64,000 bases of DNA from Neobacillus niacini NBRC 15566 (GTDB lineage: Bacteria; Bacillota; Bacilli; Bacillales; Cytobacillaceae), in the NCBI RefSeq assembly GCF_001591505.1, contig NZ_BCVA01000033.1, positions 1-64,000 of the forward strand, given 5' to 3'. This document shows, in pieces, positions 53,831 through 62,494 of this stretch; positions within the stretch are counted from its first letter, which is position 1, and each line of letters opens with the position of its first letter. Both the position numbers and the translations under genes were made by a program. The notes beneath the pieces were generated by a model. The model made no database searches, was not told the DNA's origin, and saw only the letters and a program-made list of their open reading frames with translations.

Positions 53831-54355
53831 ATGAATACTAACCAAGTTGCAAAATTATTAGGGGTATCAGCTAGTACCATACAGCGATGGGTAAAACAGC
53901 TAGAACTGCCGATGGAACGGAATGAGCGAGGACATTATCATTTTAATAATGAGGATATACAACTTCTAAAAAATATTAAGACACAAATCCAAAATGGAAC
54001 TTTGCTTCAAGAAATTGCTCCAGTACAAGAAAAGAAAGTTAGGAAAGGAACAGTAAAAGCAATGGAAAGCAATGCTGAACTTGAAAGATTGTATTCCATT
54101 GTCAGTGAACTAGAAGCAAAGGTGAATTCAAAAGCAGACTCTGTTGCCTCCTATCAGCTGCTCCAGCACCGTAGAGAAATAGAAGAATTACAAAGTCAAG
54201 TTATAGACTTAACGAAACACGTGAAATCCCTAGAGTCACAGCTTCATGAGATTCAGAAAATCACCCTGCCAGAAAAACCACTATCCTTGGAACAAGGGAA
54301 CCTTAATCGAAAAAAGAAGACATTTGTTAGTTCGTTATTTGGATTTTTAGGATAG
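53831..54355 (+). CDS. racA: chromosome-anchoring protein RacA
   Basis: A 174-residue protein matching Bacillus RacA (about 184 aa). The N-terminal HTH is NTNQVAKLLGVSASTIQRWV, followed by NERGHYHFNNEDIQ, a central coiled coil (AMESNAELERLYSIVSELEA onward) and a basic-hydrophobic C-terminus (KKKTFVSSLFGFLG). RacA binds origin-proximal DNA and DivIVA at the cell pole to form the axial filament in sporulation. ATG 53831 is seven bases after GGGAGG; two ATGs directly upstream overlap the site. Confidence 0.85.
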   Translation: MNTNQVAKLLGVSASTIQRWVKQLELPMERNERGHYHFNNEDIQLLKNIKTQIQNGTLLQEIAPVQEKKVRKGTVKAMESNAELERLYSIVSELEAKVNSKADSVASYQLLQHRREIEELQSQVIDLTKHVKSLESQLHEIQKITLPEKPLSLEQGNLNRKKKTFVSSLFGFLG

Positions 54356-54356
54356 A

Positions 54357-54394
54357 AAAAAGCCGAATGTGTTGTGAAACACACTCGGCTTTAT
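54357..54394. terminator. bidirectional terminator between racA and acyltransferase
   Basis: AAAAGCCGA with an inner GTGTT pairs with AACAC and TCGGCTTT, flanked by A and T runs, between convergent genes. Confidence 0.8.
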
Positions 54395-55365
54395 ATTTTC
54401 AACTCGACAAGCGGCCGGGTATATTTTTTTATCATATAACTTCCCAGAACCATACAAACCATGAAGGAGAAGGCTAATAGGAATAAATAACTTTCTGTGA
54501 AGGCGTTCGGTAATATGGCTTGAATAGATTTAATAATAAACCCATGGAATAAATAAACATATAGCGTTCTTTCACCAATTTTAGTTATCCGATACTGATT
54601 AGAAGGGATTAACGGCAAGAAGCCAAACACTACAATTAACGTTAAACCATATTGCATTGCACGCAGCAACCCATCACTAAGCTGCATTCCTCCCATATTT
54701 TCATACGAGGTATCTCCTAACAGCCACGGGACGGCATCCTGAGGAAACCTAAATCCAAAAAATAGAAACGTCATGGAAATAATGACCACTCCAGCTGGAA
54801 CCGCAAATTTCGCCCCTATGATCCGTTTTAGGTGGTCCCCATTTAATAAGAACCCTAAAAGGAAATAAGGAAAGAAAACAAAGGTCCGAGATATACTCAT
54901 AAAACTACCTGCAGCCTCGAAATAACCTACTGTGATTCCAAGTATTACAGCAAACAACAATCCAACCCATTTCAATCTTGCAAACACATAAAGTAATAAA
55001 TTCCAAAAGAATAAACTTAATAAAAACCACAATGACCAATGCGGCTGGAACAAATCAAATTCAAGTGTTTTTTCCTTTCCCACTAGAAAGTAAAAAACAG
55101 AATAGATGATTTGAAAAATAAAATAAGGAACCAAGATTTTTTGAAAAGTTTTCAGCAAGTACCCTTTCTTTTTATACCCTTTAGCGAAATAGCCGGATAT
55201 CATAATAAATGCTGGCATGTGAAAAAGAAAGATCACCGTATATAAGGTAAATAAAACTTTATCCTGTTCCTTATACGGGCTAATCATATGCCCGAAAACA
55301 ACAAGAAAAATTAATATAAATTTGGCATTATCAAAATATTTACTCCTGCTTGTTGCGGAAGCCAT
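54391..55365 (-). CDS. acyltransferase 3 family membrane protein
   Basis: A 324-residue integral membrane O-acyltransferase with about ten helices. The family signature is near the N-terminus (SRSKYFDNAKFILIFLVVFG with the catalytic His in FGHMISPY) and in FLFHMPAFIMISGYFAKGY. Such proteins acetylate or succinylate surface polysaccharides or lipids. The acceptor is unknown. AAAGGAGGG precedes the ATG. Confidence 0.88.
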   Translation of the reverse strand: MASATSRSKYFDNAKFILIFLVVFGHMISPYKEQDKVLFTLYTVIFLFHMPAFIMISGYFAKGYKKKGYLLKTFQKILVPYFIFQIIYSVFYFLVGKEKTLEFDLFQPHWSLWFLLSLFFWNLLLYVFARLKWVGLLFAVILGITVGYFEAAGSFMSISRTFVFFPYFLLGFLLNGDHLKRIIGAKFAVPAGVVIISMTFLFFGFRFPQDAVPWLLGDTSYENMGGMQLSDGLLRAMQYGLTLIVVFGFLPLIPSNQYRITKIGERTLYVYLFHGFIIKSIQAILPNAFTESYLFLLAFSFMVCMVLGSYMIKKYTRPLVELKI

Positions 55366-55661
55366 TCTATCCCTCCTTTAAATTTTCACACAAAGTTATA
55401 TTGGAAAAATTCCACACCTATTTTACACTATTTTACCCTATTAATGTTACAAAGACATTGAATAAAAGTTACTTTCTGTTTCGAGTAAATTACAATTTCA
55501 AAATAATAATAGTAATGTCCTATGCTTTTATAACTATTTGGTAATATATTCTATAACCTACTTTTATGACCTGATGATAAAAATCACATACACAAATGAG
55601 AATTGGTGGTAATATGCAGAGTAAGTTCTAAATTCTTAAATAAATGAAATGGGGTTATAAA

Positions 55662-56630
55662 TTGAATTTTCCACAATTAAAAATTGCACATATTATGCCA
55701 AAGGTACCCATTTTCCAAGGCGGTATGGGAGTCGGTATTTCATTAAGCAAATTAGCTTCAGCCGTAGCAAATGCTGGCGGTGTTGGAATCATTTCAGGTA
55801 CTGGTATTTCAACGGATGAAATGCGCGAACATATTAGAAAAGCAAAAAGTTTAGTCCAAGATGCCGGATATATCGGCGTAAATGTATTGTTCGCAATGAA
55901 TGATTTTGCAGAAAAGATGAAAGCAGCACTTGAAGAAAAGGTGGATTTTATTATTTCCGGAGCAGGCATTTCAAGGGATATGTACGCTTGGGGGAGACAG
56001 GCTGGCATTCCTGTCATTTCAATTGTTTCTTCAGCTAAATTAGCAAGAATTTCAGAAAGACTTGGAGCTGCAGCTGTAGTGGTGGAGGGATTTGAAGCTG
56101 GTGGACATCTTGGTACGGACAGACCAATGTTTGATATTCTTCCTGAGGTAGTGGAAGCTGTTTCCATCCCTGTCCTAGCCGCTGGTGGAATCATGACGGG
56201 CGAAGATATTGCGAAAGCTATTTCCATGGGTGCTGCTGGGGTTCAAATGGGAACAAGGTTTGTAGCCAGTGAGGAATGTGACGCTCCTAATTCATTCAAA
56301 CAGAAATATGTGGACGCTCGAAAGGAAGATACAGCTCTCGTTAAAACAACAGTAGGTTTGCATGGAAGAGTGATCGTTAATAACTTTGCAAAATTGATAA
56401 GCGGTACCGACAAATTAAAAATTGCCAAGTGCCATGATTGTTTGAAAAATTGCTCTTATCGCTTCTGTACCCTTGATTCCCTGCTTACAAGCATGGGAGG
56501 AGATGTCGAAAATGGACTTGTCTTTGCTGGTGCAAGAGTAGATGAAATCAAGGATATTCTACCCGTACAACAAATTATTAATAATCTTACATTGGAATAT
56601 CAAAATGCCGTTAAGAGACAATACGCCTAA
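55662..56630 (+). CDS. NAD(P)H-dependent flavin oxidoreductase / nitronate monooxygenase
   Basis: A 322-residue FMN-binding TIM-barrel protein of the nitronate monooxygenase/FabK-like family. It has PIFQGGMGVGISLSKLASAV near the N-terminus, FEAGGHLGTD with the catalytic His, AAGGIMTGEDIAKAISMGAA and GVQMGTRFVAS (phosphate binding). A Cys cluster, CHDCLKNCSYRFC, lies near residue 265 and may bind metal. TTG 55662 is seven bases after GGGG; six upstream codons are discarded. Confidence 0.87.
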   Translation: MNFPQLKIAHIMPKVPIFQGGMGVGISLSKLASAVANAGGVGIISGTGISTDEMREHIRKAKSLVQDAGYIGVNVLFAMNDFAEKMKAALEEKVDFIISGAGISRDMYAWGRQAGIPVISIVSSAKLARISERLGAAAVVVEGFEAGGHLGTDRPMFDILPEVVEAVSIPVLAAGGIMTGEDIAKAISMGAAGVQMGTRFVASEECDAPNSFKQKYVDARKEDTALVKTTVGLHGRVIVNNFAKLISGTDKLKIAKCHDCLKNCSYRFCTLDSLLTSMGGDVENGLVFAGARVDEIKDILPVQQIINNLTLEYQNAVKRQYA

Positions 56631-56632
56631 TG

Positions 56633-56662
56633 AAAAAAGACAACCAGTCGGTTGTCTTTTTT
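56633..56662. terminator. bidirectional intrinsic terminator
   Basis: AAAAGACAACC and GGTTGTCTTTT form a stem with a 4-base loop (AGTC), with A and T flanks, between two convergent genes. Confidence 0.85.
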
Positions 56663-57148
56663 CTAAGGTAAATTTGTTATTTTATTCTGGATTGATGTTC
56701 TTGGTTTTGGGTCTGGTACAATCTCGGGATACCCAATTCCGATTACACCAATGAGGTCATAATTGTCAGGAACTCCTAGAACTTGGCGGTTTTTTGCTGT
56801 TATTCCAATTGATGACCAGAATGTTCCTACCCCTTCAGACCAGGCTGCTAAATTAAAGTTTTGCACAAAACAAGCTGTTGCTAACGCGTTTTCCTCTTTT
56901 TCAACTAAGGTTGCTCCATGTTTGGATAATACAGCCATTAGTACAGGTGCATTCCCAAAATTCGTCTTATGATTCAGTTTTGCCCTTGTATCTTGACCTA
57001 TAAAGTACATTTCCCACGGTTCAGTCATTCGGTGATTTGGAGCCATTGTAGCTGCCTCCAGCCAGGAATAGATTAAGTCTAGTTGAACAGCTTCAGATTT
57101 GAACTTTTTAATATTCCTGCGGCTTTTTATGATATCAAGGATATCCAT
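56663..57148 (-). CDS. nitroreductase family protein, short
   Basis: A 161-residue FMN-dependent nitroreductase-fold protein. The N-terminal SRRNIKKFKSE binds FMN phosphate, APNHRMTEPWEMYF follows, and GVIGIGYPE is near the C-terminus. It is at the short end of the family (YdjA-like). Substrate unknown. ATG 57148 follows AAGGAGAGGG; 12 upstream codons are discarded. Confidence 0.87.
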   Translation of the reverse strand: MDILDIIKSRRNIKKFKSEAVQLDLIYSWLEAATMAPNHRMTEPWEMYFIGQDTRAKLNHKTNFGNAPVLMAVLSKHGATLVEKEENALATACFVQNFNLAAWSEGVGTFWSSIGITAKNRQVLGVPDNYDLIGVIGIGYPEIVPDPKPRTSIQNKITNLP

Positions 57149-57326
57149 TATAGCCCTCTCCTTTATAAATATAATTAAAGTCATTTTTTCACATTAATCT
57201 ATCCTATGTTCTATCCATTTTCTTATTACTATTAATGTAGAGAATGCTCGCCAATCTGAACTGCACCTCCATTATTAGTTTAGTGTCTAATAAGTTGGGG
57301 GCGGTTCAATCCGGCGGGCTTTTTGG

Positions 57327-58055
57327 TTAGTATTCTTTTGTTCCATCCAGCGGATAATTATGCTGTATTACACCCTCTCCTAAGCGGAATAAGCCCTTTA
57401 TAAAACTTAGAAAAATGAAAAAAATTGATTGGGCAAAGAAGAAAATCCCCCATCCTTGAGCTGGAATAAACCCCGTTAATTGTGATAAGTTGGTTGCGTC
57501 TCCTGCTGCATGCGGCTGAATCAAACTGATGACGAAGATATCATATGCTGTACTGACAGATTCCACTAATAATACAGAAGCAATTAACAACACTATATTG
57601 TGGATTACCTCTTTACTTCCTTTAATAAGTAATCCTAGAAACAAAAGTCCGAACGATGCGAGCCAAAATAAACCATATGGGTTACGCACCCAAACTATCA
57701 AATTTATTACGATGACTCCTAATAGCATATCGATAAAAAGTATATTTTTTTTCATTTTAATTAACCAAAACGATACAAATGCGATTAACGAAGCGATTGT
57801 ATACCCTGCCGCACAAGTAATAAAATTGATAATCCAAATCGATTCTGTTCCATGTGTTATTCCGTCTGCATTCATGTACAATGAAATCGACTCTATATTA
57901 CCCCCAAATAAAGCCATAAATGCGTGACCAGATTCATGGATCACCGTATTTATGATTCTAAAATAATCACCAATTATCGGTATTTGTAATAAAACGAATG
58001 CCAACCCAATGAAGAGGAAAAATTTCATATTAAGTTTTTCTTTTAAAAACACCAA
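57327..58055 (-). CDS. M50B-type membrane metallopeptidase
   Basis: A 242-residue multi-helix membrane protein with the zinc motif HESGH (in INTVIHESGHAFMALFGGNI) near residue 43. About six helices follow. It resembles the M50B-like subgroup of site-2 proteases. A C-terminal metal-binding Asp is not obvious, so activity is unproven. TTG 58055 is seven bases after GAGGGG; the frame is open eight codons further. Confidence 0.78.
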   Translation of the reverse strand: MVFLKEKLNMKFFLFIGLAFVLLQIPIIGDYFRIINTVIHESGHAFMALFGGNIESISLYMNADGITHGTESIWIINFITCAAGYTIASLIAFVSFWLIKMKKNILFIDMLLGVIVINLIVWVRNPYGLFWLASFGLLFLGLLIKGSKEVIHNIVLLIASVLLVESVSTAYDIFVISLIQPHAAGDATNLSQLTGFIPAQGWGIFFFAQSIFFIFLSFIKGLFRLGEGVIQHNYPLDGTKEY

Positions 58056-58190
58056 TTTACTTCCCCTCATTTCATCCAATTTGCCTATTTTATTACCATT
58101 TTAACACCTTTCTTTATATTCTGAAAATTTTTACACTCCACTACTTTTTTGCAACAAAGTGAGCTTCGGAAAGAACAAGTATTCGACAAA

Positions 58191-58223
58191 TCAACAACTT
58201 CTATGTTAACATTAGGTTGTTGA
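58191..58223. promoter_or_regulatory. nested palindrome upstream of ABC operon, candidate operator
   Basis: TCAACAAC (58191-58198) and GTTGTTGA (58216-58223) are inverted arms around a central perfect palindrome TGTTAACA (58204-58211). All share one symmetry centre, about 39 bases upstream of the predicted ribosome binding site. A TTCGACA (Spo0A-type core) also lies at 58183-58189. Binding by the nearby BusR-like regulator is a guess. Confidence 0.45.
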
Positions 58224-58261
58224 AAATTACGTACAATGATTTTTTCTAAGGAGGAATGACT

Positions 58262-59386
58262 TTGATTGAGTTTAAAAACATAGTCAAGAAATACAGAAAT
58301 AAAACGATTATTAAGCCCTTCTCTATTGATATCGACGCAGGTCAATTAGTTGTTTTTATCGGACCCAGCGGATGCGGAAAAACCACATTACTGAAAATGA
58401 TCAACAAATTAATCCAGCCATCTGCAGGTAAGATTTTTGTTAATGGTAATGATATTTCCAGAATAGATGCCATCGAGCTAAGAAGAAATATCGGCTACGT
58501 CATTCAAAATACCGGTCTCTTCCCTCATATGTCGATTAGAGAGAATTTGGAATTAATCCCAAAACTTAAAGGTGAAGACCCCGCTAAAATTGCTAAAAAA
58601 ACAGAGGAACTACTCCAGGTAGTTGGATTAAACCCTGCTGAATATTTAGACCGATTTCCAAAGGAATTAAGTGGTGGTCAACAGCAAAGGGTCGGGGTAG
58701 CAAGAGCCTTTTCAACGGATTCAGATATTATCTTAATGGATGAGCCCTTTAGTGCATTGGACCCTGTGACAAGGAACTCACTTCAAGACGAACTTGTTCA
58801 AATGCAAAAGGAGCTTAACAAAACCATCATTTTCGTCACCCACGATATGGACGAAGCGATTAAAATAGCGGATAAGATTTGTATTTTAAAAGATGGTGAT
58901 ATTCTACAATTTGACACCCCTGAAAATATTCTCAAGAATCCAGCAAATGAATTTGTCGAAGGATTTATCGGGAAACGACGAGTTTGGAATAACCCTGAAT
59001 TACTAATGGCTGAAGATATTATGATACCTAACCCTGTAAAAATCACTACGAAGCGAACCGTATTACAGGCAATCGAAATCATGAAAGCGAATAAGGTCGA
59101 CAGCTTAATGGTGACGGACAAAAATAATATATTAATAGGTTTGGTAACCTTAAAAGGAATCCAATTACTAAACCGTAATTCGGAGATTGATAGTGTTATG
59201 GAGAAAAATGTTCTAGCTGTTTCCGAGGATCATAACTTAATTTCCATTCTGGCAACGATGAATGAACATAAAATTGGCTATGTGCCGGTTATCAATCATT
59301 CGAAGCAATTAACTGGACTCATCACGAGAAGCAGTATTTTATCGGCTTTAAGCAGCCAACTAATTGATTTGGAGGTGGCCTTTTAA
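58262..59386 (+). CDS. osmoprotectant-type ABC transporter ATPase with CBS domains
   Basis: A 374-residue ATPase of the OpuCA/BusAA type. Walker A GPSGCGKTTLL, signature ELSGGQQQRVGVARAF and Walker B IILMDEPFSALDP are present, followed by a C-terminal CBS pair (from about 250, EDIMIPNPVKITTKRTVLQA). It powers uptake through the permease at 59386. TTG 58262 is seven bases after AAGGAGG; the ATG at 58256 is one base from it. Its stop codon overlaps the next start. Confidence 0.92.
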   Translation: MIEFKNIVKKYRNKTIIKPFSIDIDAGQLVVFIGPSGCGKTTLLKMINKLIQPSAGKIFVNGNDISRIDAIELRRNIGYVIQNTGLFPHMSIRENLELIPKLKGEDPAKIAKKTEELLQVVGLNPAEYLDRFPKELSGGQQQRVGVARAFSTDSDIILMDEPFSALDPVTRNSLQDELVQMQKELNKTIIFVTHDMDEAIKIADKICILKDGDILQFDTPENILKNPANEFVEGFIGKRRVWNNPELLMAEDIMIPNPVKITTKRTVLQAIEIMKANKVDSLMVTDKNNILIGLVTLKGIQLLNRNSEIDSVMEKNVLAVSEDHNLISILATMNEHKIGYVPVINHSKQLTGLITRSSILSALSSQLIDLEVAF

Positions 59387-60939
59387 TGGGTGATTTTTAT
59401 AATTATTTAAGTTCGAACTATGAACAGATTATTAATTTATTAGGTCAACATATTTATTTGAGTATTATTTCCGTCTTAATAGCAGTTATTATAGGTATTC
59501 CGCTTGGCATTTTAATTTCAAGAGAACCAAAGCTTTCAAAGCCAATCATCGGTACAACGAACGTCATTCAGGCAGTACCAAGTTTAGCCTTACTAGGATT
59601 CTTAATACCCTTTATTGGTATTGGAAGTACGCCTGCCATAGTCATGGTGGTTCTTTATTCCCTGCTTCCAATCGTAAAAAACACCTATACAGGATTAACA
59701 AATATTGACGCAGACATTCTGGAAGCCGCCAAAGGTATCGGTCTGACCAAGAGTCAAACGATGAAAAAGGTTCAGCTGCCGCTAGCCTTTCCGATGATTA
59801 TGGCGGGTATCAGAATTTCAGCCGTAACGGCTGTCGGTTTGATGACGATCGCAGCATTTGTTGGTGCAGGCGGTCTTGGTTACCTTGTGTTCTCTGGTGT
59901 ACAAACCGTTGACAATTATATGATTCTCGCCGGAGCTATCCCTGCATGTATACTTGCCCTGCTGATTGACTTTGTGGTTGGTAAACTTGAAACATCATTT
60001 TCATATACGAATAAGCGAAAATCAGCAACGAAAACTAGTAAAAATGGAAAGCGTTTGGTAATCGCTGCTGCTTGTATTTTTGTAGTAGCTGTCGGAGCTT
60101 TCACCATTTATTCAAAAGCAAGCGCTGGGGATAAAATTGTGATTGGTTCTAAAAATTACAGTGAACAGCTGATTTTAGGTCATATGATGGCCGATTTAGT
60201 AGAAGGCAAGACAGATATTGAAGTAGAAAGAAAAATGAATCTAGGCGGCTCACAGGTAGCATTTAGTGCAATTAAAAATGGTGATGTAGATATGTATGTT
60301 GAATACACAGGAACGGGTCTTGTAAATATTCTTAATCAAAGCCCACAAAGCGACCCAGATCAGGTGTATGATTATGTAAAAAAAGAATTTAAAAATAAAT
60401 ATGGAATTGATATGTTAAAACCACTTGGATTCAATAACACCTATGCATTGGCGGTACGTCAAGATACGGCCCAACAATACAATTTAAACACTATATCAGA
60501 CCTTGCTAAAGTAAGTGAAACAATGATTATGGGGCCAACCATCGAATTTCCAAATCGAGAAGATGGATTAATTGGACTTTCAAAAAACTATAATTTAAAC
60601 TTTAAAGAAGTTAAGGCAGTAGACGGAGGATTGCGTTACACCGCTCTTGACAATCATAAAAGTGATGTTATCGATGCCTTTTCTACGGACGGATTAATTG
60701 AGGAATTTGGACTGAAAGTGTTAGAGGACGATAAAAACTTCTTCCCTCCTTATTATGCAGTACCAATTGTGAAAGAAGAGACATTAAAGGAATATCCAGA
60801 ACTTAAAGAAGCACTTAATTCCCTTGCTGGCAAACTTACTGATGATAAAATGAGAGCACTTAATTACAAAGTTGACAGCCTCAAGCAATCACCAAGAAAA
60901 GTGGCGACAGATTTCCTAAAAGAAGAAGGGTTATTGTAG
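59386..60939 (+). CDS. ABC transporter permease fused to substrate-binding protein
   Basis: A 517-residue fusion. Residues 1-205 form the membrane domain (IGIPLGILISREPKLSKPII, and the EAA-type loop ADILEAAKGIGLTKSQTMKK); one further helix at about 225-243 anchors an extracellular solute-binding domain from about 249 (KIVIGSKNYSEQLILGHMMA, MYVEYTGTGLVNIL). The same design is known in BusAB, BilEB and EgtU, which import glycine betaine, bile or ergothioneine-type quaternary amines. The ATG overlaps the ATPase stop codon (TAATG). An intrinsic terminator follows. Confidence 0.9.
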   Translation: MGDFYNYLSSNYEQIINLLGQHIYLSIISVLIAVIIGIPLGILISREPKLSKPIIGTTNVIQAVPSLALLGFLIPFIGIGSTPAIVMVVLYSLLPIVKNTYTGLTNIDADILEAAKGIGLTKSQTMKKVQLPLAFPMIMAGIRISAVTAVGLMTIAAFVGAGGLGYLVFSGVQTVDNYMILAGAIPACILALLIDFVVGKLETSFSYTNKRKSATKTSKNGKRLVIAAACIFVVAVGAFTIYSKASAGDKIVIGSKNYSEQLILGHMMADLVEGKTDIEVERKMNLGGSQVAFSAIKNGDVDMYVEYTGTGLVNILNQSPQSDPDQVYDYVKKEFKNKYGIDMLKPLGFNNTYALAVRQDTAQQYNLNTISDLAKVSETMIMGPTIEFPNREDGLIGLSKNYNLNFKEVKAVDGGLRYTALDNHKSDVIDAFSTDGLIEEFGLKVLEDDKNFFPPYYAVPIVKEETLKEYPELKEALNSLAGKLTDDKMRALNYKVDSLKQSPRKVATDFLKEEGLL

Positions 60940-60940
60940 A

Positions 60941-60967
60941 AAAAAGCCGGCGCTGCCGGCTTTTTTT
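60941..60967. terminator. bidirectional intrinsic terminator
   Basis: AAAAGCCGGC and GCCGGCTTTT pair around a three-base loop with long A and T flanks, between the transporter and the BusR-like gene. Confidence 0.9.
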
Positions 60968-61583
60968 AATCCTCCATAAAATGGACAACTCTCTCATAAG
61001 TTTCATCATCACCAATAATAAGAAGTACATCCCCCTCTAAAATCAGTGCATATGGCCCTGGGGAGATTATCAATTCACCTTGTCTCTTCATTCCAATAAC
61101 TGTGCCCCCAGTGTTTTGCCAAAATTTCACCTCTGAAATCGTTTGACCAATATGTACACAGCCGGGCAATACCTCTACCTCAATCGGTGCTAATGGATTG
61201 GTATGCCGAAGCTTTGTTGAATAATCCATGATTTTTCGAACAGAATCAAATAGCTGCTCATCAATTTTCTCTCTCTCAACTATAAGAGAGTTTATCTCTT
61301 TTTCAAGATCCTTAATACTCGCCAAATTCGAAAATCGATGAATATATTTATAGGCATTCTCCCGCGAGGAAATGACAATCCCGCTGCCTTTTGTCGATTT
61401 AACAATCTCCACATCTTCTAATATCTTGATTGCTCTTCTCACCGTCTCTGGTGAAACCTTATATTCACTTGCCAATGTCGATCTCCCGTGAATTTTTTCC
61501 CCTACTTTAAATTTCCCATCGTAAATGCGATTTGCTAAATCAATTGCTATCCGCTCATAAGTTGGTATTTGTGCCCTCTGCAT
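60966..61583 (-). CDS. GntR-type regulator with RCK_C domain, BusR-like
   Basis: A 205-residue regulator. The N-terminal GntR winged helix is TYERIAIDLANRIYDGKFKV with the recognition part STLASEYKVSPETVRRAIKI. A coiled coil (about 110-135) and an RCK_C/TrkA-C domain (PIEVEVLPGCVHIGQTISEV, LEGDVLLIIGDDE) follow. This architecture and length match BusR, the c-di-AMP-responsive repressor of the BusA betaine transporter in streptococci and lactococci. The adjacent convergent transporter has the BusA layout. ATG 61583 is five bases after GGAGG. Confidence 0.85.
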   Translation of the reverse strand: MQRAQIPTYERIAIDLANRIYDGKFKVGEKIHGRSTLASEYKVSPETVRRAIKILEDVEIVKSTKGSGIVISSRENAYKYIHRFSNLASIKDLEKEINSLIVEREKIDEQLFDSVRKIMDYSTKLRHTNPLAPIEVEVLPGCVHIGQTISEVKFWQNTGGTVIGMKRQGELIISPGPYALILEGDVLLIIGDDETYERVVHFMED

Positions 61584-61776
61584 ATATTCCTCCACGAAAC
61601 TGCGTCCATGATATTTTATATTTACACTATACGCTAAAAATAGTGTCGAAGCGAATTGGAAGACAAACATAGAAAAGAATCTCCAGTTCCCTTTTCTTTC
61701 TTTTTGAAAATTTTGGGTGAGGTAGCCAAGAAATGGTTATAATCTTAATATCCGCATTCTACCTGAGGTGAAATGA

Positions 61777-62373
61777 ATGAATCGAAAGCTTGTCCTTTTA
61801 CTAAGTATTCTCTATATTGCATTTATGGCTATCCTATTTTTTCATTATCGCTCGGAAGGCGAATCTTTTAAATCAACCGTTGCCATCGGCGGAATGTTTT
61901 GTGGAGCTGTTCCATTTCTCTTAGCCCTATTCACAAAGCTCCAGTTCAATTTACCCATTGTTATTTCCTATTTACTTTTCTTGGTTGGATCACAATATTT
62001 CGGATCTATCCGGGGGTGGTATAGCCTTGGCTGGTGGGATACCTTCCTACATTTCCTTAGTGGTGCCATTCTTGCGTTTTCTGGAATTGCACTGTATGAA
62101 CGATTGGTTCATCGAGATGCTGAGGTGGAAATATCCCCTTGGATCATCTTCCTTTTCACCTTATCCTTTGCCGCTTTAGGCGGTGTGATATGGGAAATCT
62201 ATGAGTTTAGCTCTGATCAATTTTTCAATATGACGTTGCAAGGCGGGGGTAACGACGATACCATGGTTGATTTAATCTCTGATACAGGAGGCGGGCTTAT
62301 CATTGCCGTCTGGGCTGGGGTACGAACAAAAATTAAATTAAGGAAAAGTCATCATCGTCCTCAGTTATCATAA
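61777..62373 (+). CDS. DUF2238 (YjdF-like) membrane protein
   Basis: A 198-residue protein with about six membrane helices. Conserved-looking polar residues are in YSLGWWDTFLHFLSGAILA and GGVIWEIYEFSSDQFF, with DTMVDLISDTGGG near the C-terminus, as in DUF2238/YjdF-type proteins. Function unknown. GAGGTG lies six bases before the ATG. It is divergent from the BusR-like gene. Confidence 0.8.
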   Translation: MNRKLVLLLSILYIAFMAILFFHYRSEGESFKSTVAIGGMFCGAVPFLLALFTKLQFNLPIVISYLLFLVGSQYFGSIRGWYSLGWWDTFLHFLSGAILAFSGIALYERLVHRDAEVEISPWIIFLFTLSFAALGGVIWEIYEFSSDQFFNMTLQGGGNDDTMVDLISDTGGGLIIAVWAGVRTKIKLRKSHHRPQLS

Positions 62374-62454
62374 TCGATTTCTGTACGATGATATAGTTGG
62401 ATTAACAGCGATATATGATAAAAACTGAAGCAAGGAACAAATCTACAACAAAAA

Positions 62455-62487
62455 AAAGCAGTCTAAAATTTAATTTAGAGCTGCTTT
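62455..62487 (-). terminator. intrinsic terminator of aspartokinase
   Basis: AAAGCAG plus CTAAA pairs with TTTAG plus CTGCTTT (short internal mismatch), with seven or more T following on the minus strand. Confidence 0.75.
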
Positions 62488-62494
62488 CTCCATT

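Noticed and set aside
55366-55661. Gene or RNA between the acyltransferase and nitronate monooxygenase
   Set aside because: The 296 bases are AT-rich, and the only ORF there has no ribosome binding site and consists of low-complexity aromatic residues.
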